Shown here: one piece after another, positions 45,901 to 53,906 of the stretch
How the letters are laid out: every line of letters begins with the position of its first letter
How positions within the stretch are numbered: position 1 is the first letter of the stretch
Assembly: GCF_011761185.1 (NCBI RefSeq)
Contig: NZ_JAAOYM010000001.1
Span: 806,001 to 870,000, forward strand
Direction: 5' to 3'
DNA length: 64,000 bases
Origin: Saccharomonospora amisosensis
GTDB taxonomy: Bacteria; Actinomycetota; Actinomycetes; Mycobacteriales; Pseudonocardiaceae
The notes under the pieces: model-generated
Databases searched by the model: none
Seen by the model: the letters and a program-made list of their open reading frames with translations, nothing else
Told to the model about the DNA's origin: nothing
Program-made: the position numbers and the translations under genes

Positions 45901-48024
45901 CCGACAGACGAGGCCATACGCCGCGCACGCGAGCACGTGACCACGCTGTGGCGCGACCTCGAAGCCGTCGAGCGGGAAACCACCGAACGCATCGGACAAG
46001 CCGATCTGGCACTACACCAAGCCCTCGCTGACCTGGAGACCGCCGCGGCGGCACGCAAGGCACGGCTAGACACCGTTGAACAAGAGCTCCGCCACGCCGA
46101 GCGCATCGCAGAAGACCTGAAGAGCAAGGCCGAGGACGCCGAGCGAACCGCAGCACAGCGGAAGGAGACCGCGCAACGCAGCGAGGCAGCGCGCGCCCAG
46201 GCCGCCACGGCGCAGGAGCAGGCCGACGCCGAACGGGCAGCGTTCCCTGACCTCGCCCCCATCCGCGCCGCGCATATGGCAGAAGATCGTGCCGCGGATG
46301 ACCTTAACCGGGCTCGCAGCGCGCTGATCGAAGCCACCGAGAAGCACCGACAGGCCAGCAACACGGTCAAGGACGCGCTACGCGAACTGAACCAGGCAGC
46401 CAAACTGCCCGACGGGTCGCTGTTGCCTACCGACCAAGAGACGTTGAACGAGCACGGAAAGACACTCAACCAACTAACGCACAAGATCGAAGGCTGGAGA
46501 CACGCCGCGCAGCGAGCCCTCGATCTGCTTCGACGGGCAAGTCACGACGCGGAAGCAGCCACAGGCTGGGCGAACCGGTCATCCAGGGCGAAAGACGAGG
46601 CGGAGAAAACCCGACTGGCCGCCACCCGCGAAGCCGCAGCCGTGGCCGAGAGACGTCGCCTGTACGGCGCGGAATACGAGCAGCTACGCCGCACCCGCCA
46701 AGCGATCGGCGAAGAGTTGCGCAAGGCCAACGAGCGAGCCGAGGAACTGGTTGCGCAACAGCAGGCAGCCAGCAACGAGGCGGCTGCCGCCCAGTCCACG
46801 CTTGACGGGATCGCTCCACAGCGCGAGGCCGCTGAGCAGCGACGCGAAGAATGCCTGCGTCAGCTTTGCCGTCTCGTTGACGAAGGCTTGGCCACCGTGC
46901 CCGAAGACGTGGCGACGGAGCCGTCAGGCAGGCCAGCCAACCTCACCGCCGGACTGGCATGGGCCAAGCACCTTCTCGCAGACCGACCTGCAGGAGCCGA
47001 CCGGGTCGGCATGCTCACGCAGGCCCGTAGCCGGGCGCTGACCGCACTGGAGAACAGCGCCCGCACCGTCAGTACCAAGCTCGCCCGCTTCGGTAAGCAG
47101 GTCACCCTCAACAGCATCGAGGCCACCGAGTGGCGTCGCGCCGTCGTCGCCGAACCGGATGCCATCCGAGGCGACGACCTCCACCTCGCGGTCCAAGCCC
47201 TGCACACCACGGCCGCACAGCTGGAGGAAGACCTCCGCGACGACGTCAAACGAACCTTGAAGACCAGCATGTTCACCCAACTGCGCCGCGACATCCAAGT
47301 ACGTCGCGAGGCAGCCCAGGAACTGGTCCGGCAGATCCGCGCCACCCTCGACGCGGTACGCACAGGTGTGGCGAACGTCGGGGTTCAGGTCGAGTGGACG
47401 GTTCGCGAGGATGAGGACGCCCAGCGCATGGTCGAACTGATTTCCCAACCACCGTCGGACGAAACGTTCGAGCAAATGTATTCGGTGCTGCGCCAGCGGA
47501 TGGACGAGACAGCCGGCGAAGCGTGGGCCGAGCGCGTCGCGCACACCTTCGACTACCGCGCCTGGCACGAGTGGCACATCTCGGTCACCCATTCCTCCTT
47601 CGGCGACGGCAGCGGGGAGAAGTTCCGCACAGTCACCTCCCGCTCCAACCCGCTGGAATCCCTGTCGACCGGAGAACGGCGACTCGCGACCATGCTTCCC
47701 CTTCTGGCCGCTGCATGGTCGATGTACTCCGGGGAGGGCTACAGGGGTCCGCGGTTGCTGTCGATCGACGAGATCGACGCGGCATTCGACGAGCCGAATC
47801 TGCGCCAAGTGCTGGCCCTGCTCCGAGCCTGGGAGTTCGACGTGCTCGCGACCGCTCCATTCATGACGCCGATGATCAAGAAAGAGTCGCAGCGAGTCAT
47901 GGTGCACCAAGTCGTCAAAGCAGGGCGGTACCGCGTGAGCGTTCCGTGGCTCTGGGACGGGCAAGGCGAGCCCCAGCCACTCACCCTCGAGCTGGCGTCC
48001 GAACAGACCGCGGAGGAGCGATGA
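42994..48024 (+). CDS. jetC: Wadjet JetC homologue, SMC/MukB-like ATPase
   Basis: A 1676-residue protein starting ATG 42994; longer upstream readings are ruled out by the ATGA overlap with jetB. Walker A is GPNGSGKS (58-65). Two long Ala/Glu/Gln/Arg-rich coiled-coil arms (about 300-540, 660-800, 920-1400) flank a hinge region. The ABC signature LSTGERRL (about 1557) and Walker B LLSIDEID (about 1588-1595) lie at the C-terminus. This is the TIGR02680 type of SMC. It extrudes DNA loops with ATP to recognise plasmid-sized circles. It should be inactive for defence if jetA is truly frameshifted. Confidence 0.92.
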   Translation: MSVTEHPAQHLSAVAAVETVGLPGAAGRWQPTRAGVVNSWAWGEENLLFADGWLALTGPNGSGKSLTASMLVTLLLDADSSQTALSVSGKAAGTLTSRHTDWNDKEDRTGAWWLEYGLRDEQAGHTVYLTTGLWLRATSGTLHRAFFIAPGRVGTELTLQRERDPVRIEDLAEQLATCDGELFTSSAKLRAKSLGQLRAVEDERGYRQAIRSRLFSPLDEVQFDALVGVLRSLRNLRTAEAISPKQMREVLTDALPALDPERLTVIAEAMERIAELEAQLQRNREETKLLEGTDKLYRRYVGTVTQVEAAELTAANTEFKAQADRTREETARLQAAQAEQAEAKEQHATTRTQISELEGRRDAADTALRDHAGAELPHMEQRAADLAKAADEADERAEQAERDANTALQQASESADSATQNQQHLIRLSDDLRGPSTSVGADAALEHLFAATRQLASAEPGTTPMVEVGQVCATPLAWTEARITQVGQVGEALRGHELAQQAEHSAVETVRSAEDEEDNRRGLAEDATAQRRDIEAALVEKIATWASGARYFGLVPEELTAPIDNVPAGDRLEPDRLAAWLESSASAVRARIDLPGHQQAAATDAALATTAADAAERARTEHGEAQTKASEAANAFDVVQERAAAEMQAAEHERAQAHATYQESVATAQATLADSKQRLTDSVASAAQAADHWLGQVRQWRSTLTHLAADAVPVPHLGEIDSAAVENAVAELDRIDPAAIRLAAERAHSAATTRLERRVSAAEQQVERAADAVAAIEAKLVEARHAAPVPTAPPWRNRQPSDGMPLWALVDFAEHLSAADANRLEGALLVAGLLDALVTPDGSVYAGDLTITGTEPAAGRTLADMLRVEQDPGIDATRITQLLRAIPVDAPGSDLALGQLTTGVLTAAAPEGYEAAFIGRTARERARLQRVATLEQELQAAQDQLHQFEQEVSNYRDDLRAADAERQTFPTDEAIRRAREHVTTLWRDLEAVERETTERIGQADLALHQALADLETAAAARKARLDTVEQELRHAERIAEDLKSKAEDAERTAAQRKETAQRSEAARAQAATAQEQADAERAAFPDLAPIRAAHMAEDRAADDLNRARSALIEATEKHRQASNTVKDALRELNQAAKLPDGSLLPTDQETLNEHGKTLNQLTHKIEGWRHAAQRALDLLRRASHDAEAATGWANRSSRAKDEAEKTRLAATREAAAVAERRRLYGAEYEQLRRTRQAIGEELRKANERAEELVAQQQAASNEAAAAQSTLDGIAPQREAAEQRREECLRQLCRLVDEGLATVPEDVATEPSGRPANLTAGLAWAKHLLADRPAGADRVGMLTQARSRALTALENSARTVSTKLARFGKQVTLNSIEATEWRRAVVAEPDAIRGDDLHLAVQALHTTAAQLEEDLRDDVKRTLKTSMFTQLRRDIQVRREAAQELVRQIRATLDAVRTGVANVGVQVEWTVREDEDAQRMVELISQPPSDETFEQMYSVLRQRMDETAGEAWAERVAHTFDYRAWHEWHISVTHSSFGDGSGEKFRTVTSRSNPLESLSTGERRLATMLPLLAAAWSMYSGEGYRGPRLLSIDEIDAAFDEPNLRQVLALLRAWEFDVLATAPFMTPMIKKESQRVMVHQVVKAGRYRVSVPWLWDGQGEPQPLTLELASEQTAEER

Positions 48025-49244
48025 GTGTCGACCTCTCCCTGATTGCCGATGACCCTGAACTAGCACCATTGTGGACAGCGATCTACGAGCGCCTGTGCTC
48101 TGGCCAAGATCCGGAGGCGATCGCGACCGTCGAAGCACCAAAACTGTCCGCTGCAGGCGTGGCCACCCTGCGTTCGTGGCTGGACACAACCACGCGACGC
48201 CGACGTGGCCGATCCGCCATCACCGTCAGCCAGACCGGCGCGACCGTACCGGTGCGGGAACTGCTCAAAGTCCTTGGCCTCTCCGCCGCCGACCTTCAGC
48301 CACTCGTGGAACGCGCCAAGGGGCGAACGGTTGTGAACCGGGCGGCAGCGCGACAGGAAGCGTCGACGCAGCGGCAAGAGCTCTGGTCGTACGCCGCCGA
48401 CAAACTGCCGCCGCTGCCAGGACTCCGTGCCAAGATGCGCACTGCGGGCATCGGTGACGATGAACAGGCGGTACGTCGTCTCATCGATGCGCTCGCCAAA
48501 GCAATGGCCAAGATCCCTGCCCACCCGCCAGTTAGCTTGCCAAAACTGGCCCACGACTGCGCCGGCGACCCGCACTACTTCGACCTCGACACGCTTGCCG
48601 GAGCACGACTGGTCGCCGCCGTCGCCGAGTTCACGAACCAGCTGGAACCGAGCCGCCCAGACCGGGTGCGTGGTCTGCTCGCCGAGGTTGGTGTCCTTGC
48701 CGACCGGCTGTGGGCCACCGTGCTGCTGTATCAGGTGCACGTGACCGGAGACGGCCCTATCGACCGACGACTGCGGGAAGCCACAGCCCCGGTAGCGCTC
48801 ACTTTGCTCGACCTGACGCAGAATCCGCCGAGCTTGGCTCCCCAAGTACTGACCGTCGTGGAAAATCCGTCGGTCCTCGAAGCTGCGATGACCCGCAAGA
48901 GTCGACAGGCGCTGGCGTGCACCAGCGGTCAATTGCGCGGCGTCGACCACACCCTTCTACAACTCGCCAGCGACCAAGGGGTCCAACTTCAGTACGCGGG
49001 TGACCTCGACGAGCACGGCCTGCAGATCGCCAACTATGTGGCCACCACCTACGGTGCGCACCTGGTTGCCATGGACGCGGCAACCGTGCAGGACGCGGGC
49101 ACAGAGCCTTCCGCGGTTCCCCTCGGCTCGCTATCACAGACATGTGACTCGGAGCTTGCCGAGGCACTGCGTGGGGGTGGTGGACGCGTCGTGTTCCAGG
49201 AACATGACGTCGTACTGCGCCGGCTACTTGAGCCCGGCCTCTGA
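48021..49244 (+). CDS. jetD: Wadjet JetD homologue (DUF2399/Toprim nuclease)
   Basis: A 407-residue protein, coupled to jetC (ATGA). The C-terminal part is Toprim-like: ENPSV (281-285) gives the catalytic Glu, and DLDEHG (328-333) the DxD metal site, as in the topoisomerase VI-related nuclease of Wadjet. The N-terminal half (WLDTTTRRRRG, then LLKVLGLSAADLQPLVERA) is the DUF3323-like arm. It should nick or cleave circular DNA held by JetABC. Its end overlaps, tail to tail, the phosphoesterase-like gene on the other strand by 21 bases. Confidence 0.88.
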   Translation: MSVDLSLIADDPELAPLWTAIYERLCSGQDPEAIATVEAPKLSAAGVATLRSWLDTTTRRRRGRSAITVSQTGATVPVRELLKVLGLSAADLQPLVERAKGRTVVNRAAARQEASTQRQELWSYAADKLPPLPGLRAKMRTAGIGDDEQAVRRLIDALAKAMAKIPAHPPVSLPKLAHDCAGDPHYFDLDTLAGARLVAAVAEFTNQLEPSRPDRVRGLLAEVGVLADRLWATVLLYQVHVTGDGPIDRRLREATAPVALTLLDLTQNPPSLAPQVLTVVENPSVLEAAMTRKSRQALACTSGQLRGVDHTLLQLASDQGVQLQYAGDLDEHGLQIANYVATTYGAHLVAMDAATVQDAGTEPSAVPLGSLSQTCDSELAEALRGGGGRVVFQEHDVVLRRLLEPGL

Positions 49245-50045
49245 AGGAGTACGAGAACCACGCCGAATTGGTGGAGCAGCATAGATAGCTCCTCGCACCA
49301 CGAACTGACCGTGCTTGATGATGATCGGCTCGACCGCAACGTCGTGATCCGACACCTCGACGAGTGCGAACCCTTGCTGACAGCTGTGCCGCGAGCCTTC
49401 TTCCATGCATCGAGCGGCCTTGCCGATCATGAGATGGCCGACTTCTACCCCCGTCAGCGTGCTGACGATTCTTCCCTCGTATCCGCGCGATTCGGTTCCC
49501 TTGCCCAGACGACGAGTCCTTCCCAGGATGATCGAACGCCCTATGCGTTTCGCAGTGTTGAGCGCCGTGTTCCCGGCGATCTTGCTGATACGGACACAGT
49601 CGGACTGCCCGTGGCTCATCACCCATCCGGGCACGACGTCGTACCAGTCCGGACACCACGTGATATCCGGTACCCCCAGGTCAATCGCGCTGTGCTCCGG
49701 ATCAAGAACGACCAACCGTCCGTCGAAACTCTTCCGCAGAGGCTCGACGACACCACGTGCCAGGTGCGCGGTGCTGTCGGCGTCCAACCGCGCCGCCTCC
49801 ACGTCCATGAGTCCACCGAGAATCACCACCGCATCAGGCTCGGAATCAGACACAAAGCGTGTTACCGCTTGAATCGCCCGCCCGTCTTCGTGCGGTACAC
49901 GAATCTCGGACAGGACGACGTACCTTCTGCCCACCGCATGCCTTCCGATTGAGGATGATGCAGAAGATCTTCGCCGTAGCCGACTCAGGCTGCCGTCCGA
50001 ATAGCTCCATGGAGTGACCGCGGTCGCGAAGGCAGCGTCGACCAT
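49224..50045 (-). CDS. Metallophosphoesterase-like protein with lost metal ligands
   Basis: About 273 codons. Blocks in the order of a calcineurin-type phosphoesterase are seen: RYVVLSEIRVPHEDGRA, then VVILGGLMD, then GWVMSHGQS, then SKIAGNTALNTAKRIGRS, then IILGRTRRLG, then LTGVEVGHLM. Where active relatives have Asp or His metal ligands (LSD, GDLMD, GNHD, THGH, GHTHR), this one has Glu, Gly, nothing, Gln and Arg. It looks like a pseudoenzyme or decaying prophage-type gene. The start is uncertain (ATG 50045, or GTG near 49937). It is next to the Wadjet operon but read toward it. Confidence 0.55.
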   Translation of the reverse strand: MVDAAFATAVTPWSYSDGSLSRLRRRSSASSSIGRHAVGRRYVVLSEIRVPHEDGRAIQAVTRFVSDSEPDAVVILGGLMDVEAARLDADSTAHLARGVVEPLRKSFDGRLVVLDPEHSAIDLGVPDITWCPDWYDVVPGWVMSHGQSDCVRISKIAGNTALNTAKRIGRSIILGRTRRLGKGTESRGYEGRIVSTLTGVEVGHLMIGKAARCMEEGSRHSCQQGFALVEVSDHDVAVEPIIIKHGQFVVRGAIYAAPPIRRGSRTPSEAGLK

Positions 50046-50851
50046 GCGTACTCATCAATGGTGGCCTCTTCCGGTAAAGTCGCGACCAAACCGCTCAGCT
50101 TCGGCGCTGCAAAGACGACCGGAAATTTGTCAACCCGGGTTGGATACCGTCGTCAGTGGCAATGACGAGGCCGCTCGCCGTCCGGCCGGCCACCTACGAC
50201 AGACGACTGGCCTCTTCTCGATACAAACGTACCGGGCCGTGTGTCCAACGGCTCTATGTACCACCACGAAACATGCCCGTCACCACCGACTCCTCTTCTT
50301 GCACTCCTGCCGGTTCGTTTAGTCCATCGCCTTCCTCATAAACGAGAAGCCCCACGAGACCGCATTGTCGCACGTCGCGTCTTCATTGTCCCTTCCTCAG
50401 CCCTCCCAGCCTCGGTACCCCGCGGGAACCTGTTGACGACTGGGGGTGAGTGATGGGGGATGGTGCGGCGATGAGGGATTGAGTGGCTAGGTGGTGAATG
50501 TATTTGGGCAGTTATTCCGTGACTTCTTGTGCGAGTTGATTCGGCATGTTTGCTATTTTTCGCAACGTTCGTTGATTGCCCTCTTTTCATTTTCGGTCGC
50601 GCACTCTCCAGTGTTTGATGTCATCGCCCGTGTTTCATCCTGTTCTTTCGCTGGTATATCCGGTTGGTCAGGCTTGAAAATTGGCGAAAAAGGTTGCCGA
50701 TGATGTTGTGTCGACGGTTGCGCCGGCGTTAGGCTGGAATCAATCGGAACACAGGGAAGCCCCCGAGATTCCGAGAACAGATTGAATATCGCGGGCAGGG
50801 ATTGGCACCCCGATACTCCCGCAACCGAAAGCGATATCGAAAGGCGTTCTC
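50046..50851. other. Long intergenic region with AT-rich segment
   Basis: No convincing gene. Frames here lack ribosome sites and coding bias. From about 50490 to 50710 the sequence is clearly richer in A and T than the rest of the window, with runs such as CTATTTTTCG and GAAAATTGGCGAAAAAGG. It should hold the promoter of the conjugative-element operon that starts at 50852. It could also be an element border or replication/regulatory site. No direct repeat was found that marks an attachment site. Confidence 0.4.
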
Positions 50852-51247
50852 ATGACTTCTGTGAGCGTGGTCGATGCTGCGCGAATTACCGCGATGGCTG
50901 ACGCGTTGTCGGTTCCCGATGGCGGTTTCTCCGTCAATCCGCAAGACGGTTCCGACGTCAGTTCCGGTTACGCGGTATCGGTGCACCCGGAGCACGAGCG
51001 TGTCTTTGACCGTCCGGTAACGAGTGATGATCTCCGCGCCTACATCGCGGACACGGCAAATGCGCTTGCGTTGCCGGGCCGTGTCCTGGGTGGCTGGCAC
51101 GACCCGAACACGGGTCGCGTGTATCTGGACGTGTCCGTCGTGACTGCGGATCTTTCCGACGCTGTGCGCCTGGCTCAAGACGCGGGCCAGATCGCTGTTT
51201 TCGACTTTTCCGCCATGTCGTCGATCCCTGTCGCTGCTGCTGCGTGA
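50852..51247 (+). CDS. Hypothetical conjugative-element protein
   Basis: A 131-residue protein. Its ATG follows GAAAGGCG. The sequence (YAVSVHPEHERVFDRPVT, then GRVLGGWHDPNTGRVYLDVSVV) resembles small, cytoplasmic proteins found at the start of actinomycete conjugative-element operons, but no function is known to me. No membrane helix or signal is visible. It heads a run of similar small genes with the same codon use, so it is probably transcribed with them. Confidence 0.6.
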   Translation: MTSVSVVDAARITAMADALSVPDGGFSVNPQDGSDVSSGYAVSVHPEHERVFDRPVTSDDLRAYIADTANALALPGRVLGGWHDPNTGRVYLDVSVVTADLSDAVRLAQDAGQIAVFDFSAMSSIPVAAAA

Positions 51248-51326
51248 TGTGGCTACCCCGTGGCGCCTGCCACGGGGTGAGACAGCCGAGATCAGCGCGG
51301 ACACTCGATCAGAAAGCGAGCGTGAC

Positions 51327-51575
51327 ATGTCTATTAACCCGTTCACCTATGCCATGCCGGAAACCGAGCAAGAAACGATCTCGTTCGCAAACGCGTGTGC
51401 CTATGAGTGGTCCTATTTGGACACGATGCGGCTCGTCGGGCGTACTCCTGAGCGGGTTCCCGATGGTTGGGCGTTTGCGTGGCTGGAATACGCGCGACGC
51501 AACGCTAGCCGCATGGCCATTCGAGAGGCATTCCGATACTGGCAGCAGCATTCGACGCTTCCCGGTCTGTCCTAG
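51327..51575 (+). CDS. Small hypothetical conjugative-element protein
   Basis: An 82-residue protein. ATG 51327 has AGAAAGCGAG upstream. The sequence (NACAYEWSYLDTMRLVGRTPERVPDGWAFAWLEYARRN) is rich in Trp and Tyr and predicted helical. I do not recognise it. It lies 79 bases after the previous gene and 71 before the next, all on the same strand. Confidence 0.5.
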   Translation: MSINPFTYAMPETEQETISFANACAYEWSYLDTMRLVGRTPERVPDGWAFAWLEYARRNASRMAIREAFRYWQQHSTLPGLS

Positions 51576-51646
51576 TCGTTTCGGTGCGGCACGCGTCGCG
51601 TGCCGTTTCCGTGACCGCTAGGAGGTTTCGGGGAAAGGACAGCACC

Positions 51647-52657
51647 ATGGCATCTCACAGGGACATTGCGGCACGGTTCGCACAAGAGGCAGGCAAACTG
51701 AACGCGCAACTGTTGCGGGCACGGTCGGGAAACGTGCTGGTCTCACCGTTCGATGACCGTGACCTGTGCAGCTACGGCACGCATTTCGTGCTCGCGCGGA
51801 TCATGCTGGATGAGCACGGTCACCGCTCGTGGTGGCTGCTCAATGGCGACACCTACTCGGTGAGCACCAGCGGACATCAGCGCCTGGTGCGGGAGGAGTG
51901 CGGGAAGACCGTGCTGCCCGTGCTGATCGTGCCGTTTTCCTGCTTGCGGGAGGCGCGCATTGACCGCGACACGATCACTCCGATTGACATTCAGGACGAG
52001 AGTTTCGAGACGGTCACCCACTACGCGCACGAGTGGGACAGCGTGCCCGAGCATGCCCACTACTCCGCGCGGCTGCTCCCTGATGGGCGCTACGAGTGGC
52101 ACACCTACCGGCACTGGCTGGGCGCCTCCCTGTTCCGTGCCGCGTACACGGTGCGCGAGGCCGGCGAGTACCGCACGCGGACGGCCTACTTCCTGTCCGC
52201 GTTCGATGAGCAGGAAACCCGCCCGCACTACTTCCTGTGCGAGCTTCCCCACGGTGCGGCGCCTGCGTCGGTGGGTGAGGCGTTCGAGGCGCTGAAACCT
52301 CCGGAGGTCAAGCGAGCGGAAACCGACGGGTTGACCTGCACGCGCCAAGGTGACGTGTTCGCGGTGCCGACCACTCTCACGACGCGTCAGGTGAGCCGGC
52401 TTGCCCACAAGCGCCAGCGTGGCGTTCACGTCCTGCATCTGAGCCACACAGCCACCGAGGTGGCCGTCACCGACGACGGCACCACCTACGCGCGAGGCAT
52501 CTTGCGCCACGCCCCACCCGGGCACGGGCGCCAACCGGAGCACAAGCGCCAACCCATGGGCGACCGCAAAACCTGGCATCGGCTGGTGAAAAACACCGTC
52601 CCGCTCGACGAACGCGGAGACAGCCGCGCCTGGTCGCGCGGCGGCAACGTCGACTGA
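51647..52657 (+). CDS. Hypothetical conjugative-element protein
   Basis: A 336-residue protein from ATG 51647, after a GGGAAAGGAC ribosome site. No membrane segment is visible. The centre (HYAHEWDSVPEHAHYSARL, then YRHWLGASLFRAAY) is aromatic-rich, with many His residues, and the C-terminus is basic. It has no motif known to me. Its neighbours are also unrecognised, and it is probably cargo or an accessory of the element. Confidence 0.55.
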   Translation: MASHRDIAARFAQEAGKLNAQLLRARSGNVLVSPFDDRDLCSYGTHFVLARIMLDEHGHRSWWLLNGDTYSVSTSGHQRLVREECGKTVLPVLIVPFSCLREARIDRDTITPIDIQDESFETVTHYAHEWDSVPEHAHYSARLLPDGRYEWHTYRHWLGASLFRAAYTVREAGEYRTRTAYFLSAFDEQETRPHYFLCELPHGAAPASVGEAFEALKPPEVKRAETDGLTCTRQGDVFAVPTTLTTRQVSRLAHKRQRGVHVLHLSHTATEVAVTDDGTTYARGILRHAPPGHGRQPEHKRQPMGDRKTWHRLVKNTVPLDERGDSRAWSRGGNVD

Positions 52658-52742
52658 TCGCCCCGCCACGGGCAACCGCGCGGCGGTTGCCCGTGGCCAT
52701 CCCGACCAGAACATCCACGCTTTCGGCGAGAGGAGCGCAGCA

Positions 52743-53294
52743 ATGGCTCTGTATTACGTCCACGCGCGACGCATCGACGACCGACCCGACGATCAGGGCT
52801 ACTACTCCAGCGGCCACGACCTGCCCACGTTCTACGTCGACGCGGCCAGTCCCGATCACGCGCTGCGGCTGGCGCACGACGTGGCCGGCAACCAGGTGGC
52901 GAACATGACACGCACGCTGGTGACCACCTACCAGGTCGACGACGAGACGCAAACGCTGCACGAGTCGACCCGCTACGCCCCAGGGTGGAACGCCGAACGC
53001 GTCGACGCCGGGACCGTCGAAGTCCAGTACCGGTACTCCCAGGACGGCTGGATCATCGACGGTTCGCCCACCGCCGAACAGGATGCCGATGCCGTAACTG
53101 TCTTCGACGCACACGCGGGTGTCGTCGCCGCACTGACGCGCACCCCGCGCGGACGGTGGCGCATCGAAACCAGCGACTACGCACACCTCAAGCGCAGTCA
53201 CCACGATGCGCGCTTCAGCACGCCCGAGGACGCCGCCCACTTCGTGGCCAAGATCCTCTCTGTCCGGCTGGTCCCCGTCACGACGTGGGACTGA
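52743..53294 (+). CDS. Hypothetical conjugative-element protein
   Basis: A 183-residue protein with GAGAGGAG before ATG 52743. It begins MALYYVHARRIDDRPDDQGYY and shows alternating hydrophobic and polar residues, suggesting beta structure. No catalytic motif is visible. The same operon and strand as the flanking genes, with a gap of 85 bases before it and 57 after. Function unknown. Confidence 0.55.
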   Translation: MALYYVHARRIDDRPDDQGYYSSGHDLPTFYVDAASPDHALRLAHDVAGNQVANMTRTLVTTYQVDDETQTLHESTRYAPGWNAERVDAGTVEVQYRYSQDGWIIDGSPTAEQDADAVTVFDAHAGVVAALTRTPRGRWRIETSDYAHLKRSHHDARFSTPEDAAHFVAKILSVRLVPVTTWD

Positions 53295-53351
53295 TCACCT
53301 CCTCTCGGGGCGTTTCTCCACCCTGCATCCGAGGCAGAAAGGCGAGATTCC

Positions 53352-53870
53352 ATGCGCAACACGACAAAACCTGAGCTGGCGTTCGCGCTTCAGGTCGAAT
53401 CGTCGTACGGCACAACGGAAATCGTTGCGTCCGTGGTCTACCTCGGCGACGACAGCAGGTTGCGCAACCCGTTGTGGCCCGACTACCGCCATCCCGAGAT
53501 CGCGAGGTATGCCGATTTCCGGGTGCATGCCTACCTGGACCGCGACAACCCGCACGCGTGGGGATGGGGCCACTCGTACACGCCCCACAAGATCAGCGAC
53601 ATCGACCACGCCCAGACGATCCTCCGCATGCTCCGCAAGATCGACAAGGGGCTGAACGCCACCAACAGCGAGCAGGGCTACGTCGACCACTTCGCCGCCT
53701 ACCTGTTTCGCATCGCCGCGATCCTCCGCATCCGGACCTACTACGTCAGGAACTTCGACAAAACCATGGAGATCACCGGCCAACGGTTCGGACGCCGGGA
53801 CGCCATGGGCGTCCAGCGATGGATCACCGAACACGAAAAACAACGATGCAAGCAACCCGCCGAAACCTAA
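53352..53870 (+). CDS. Hypothetical conjugative-element protein
   Basis: A 172-residue protein from ATG 53352. The sequence has WPDYRHPEIARYADFRVHAYLDRDNPH and later a helical segment ending in EHEKQRCKQPAET. It has a moderately basic C-terminus. No known family is recognised. It lies 36 bases before the Ssd/CpaE-like gene and is likely co-transcribed with it. Confidence 0.55.
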   Translation: MRNTTKPELAFALQVESSYGTTEIVASVVYLGDDSRLRNPLWPDYRHPEIARYADFRVHAYLDRDNPHAWGWGHSYTPHKISDIDHAQTILRMLRKIDKGLNATNSEQGYVDHFAAYLFRIAAILRIRTYYVRNFDKTMEITGQRFGRRDAMGVQRWITEHEKQRCKQPAET

Positions 53871-53906
53871 CCGTCGCGCCGTTTCGACTGCACTGGAGTG
53901 TCTACA

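Noticed and set aside
46060-48189. Minus-strand open frames opposite jetC, up to 421 codons
   Set aside because: GC-rich sequence gives long shadow frames. jetC carries SMC motifs at both ends, and no minus-strand frame has one or a ribosome site.
50014-50453. Short plus-strand frames in the 50046-50851 gap
   Set aside because: They overlap each other in different frames with no start signal or consistent third-position GC pattern.
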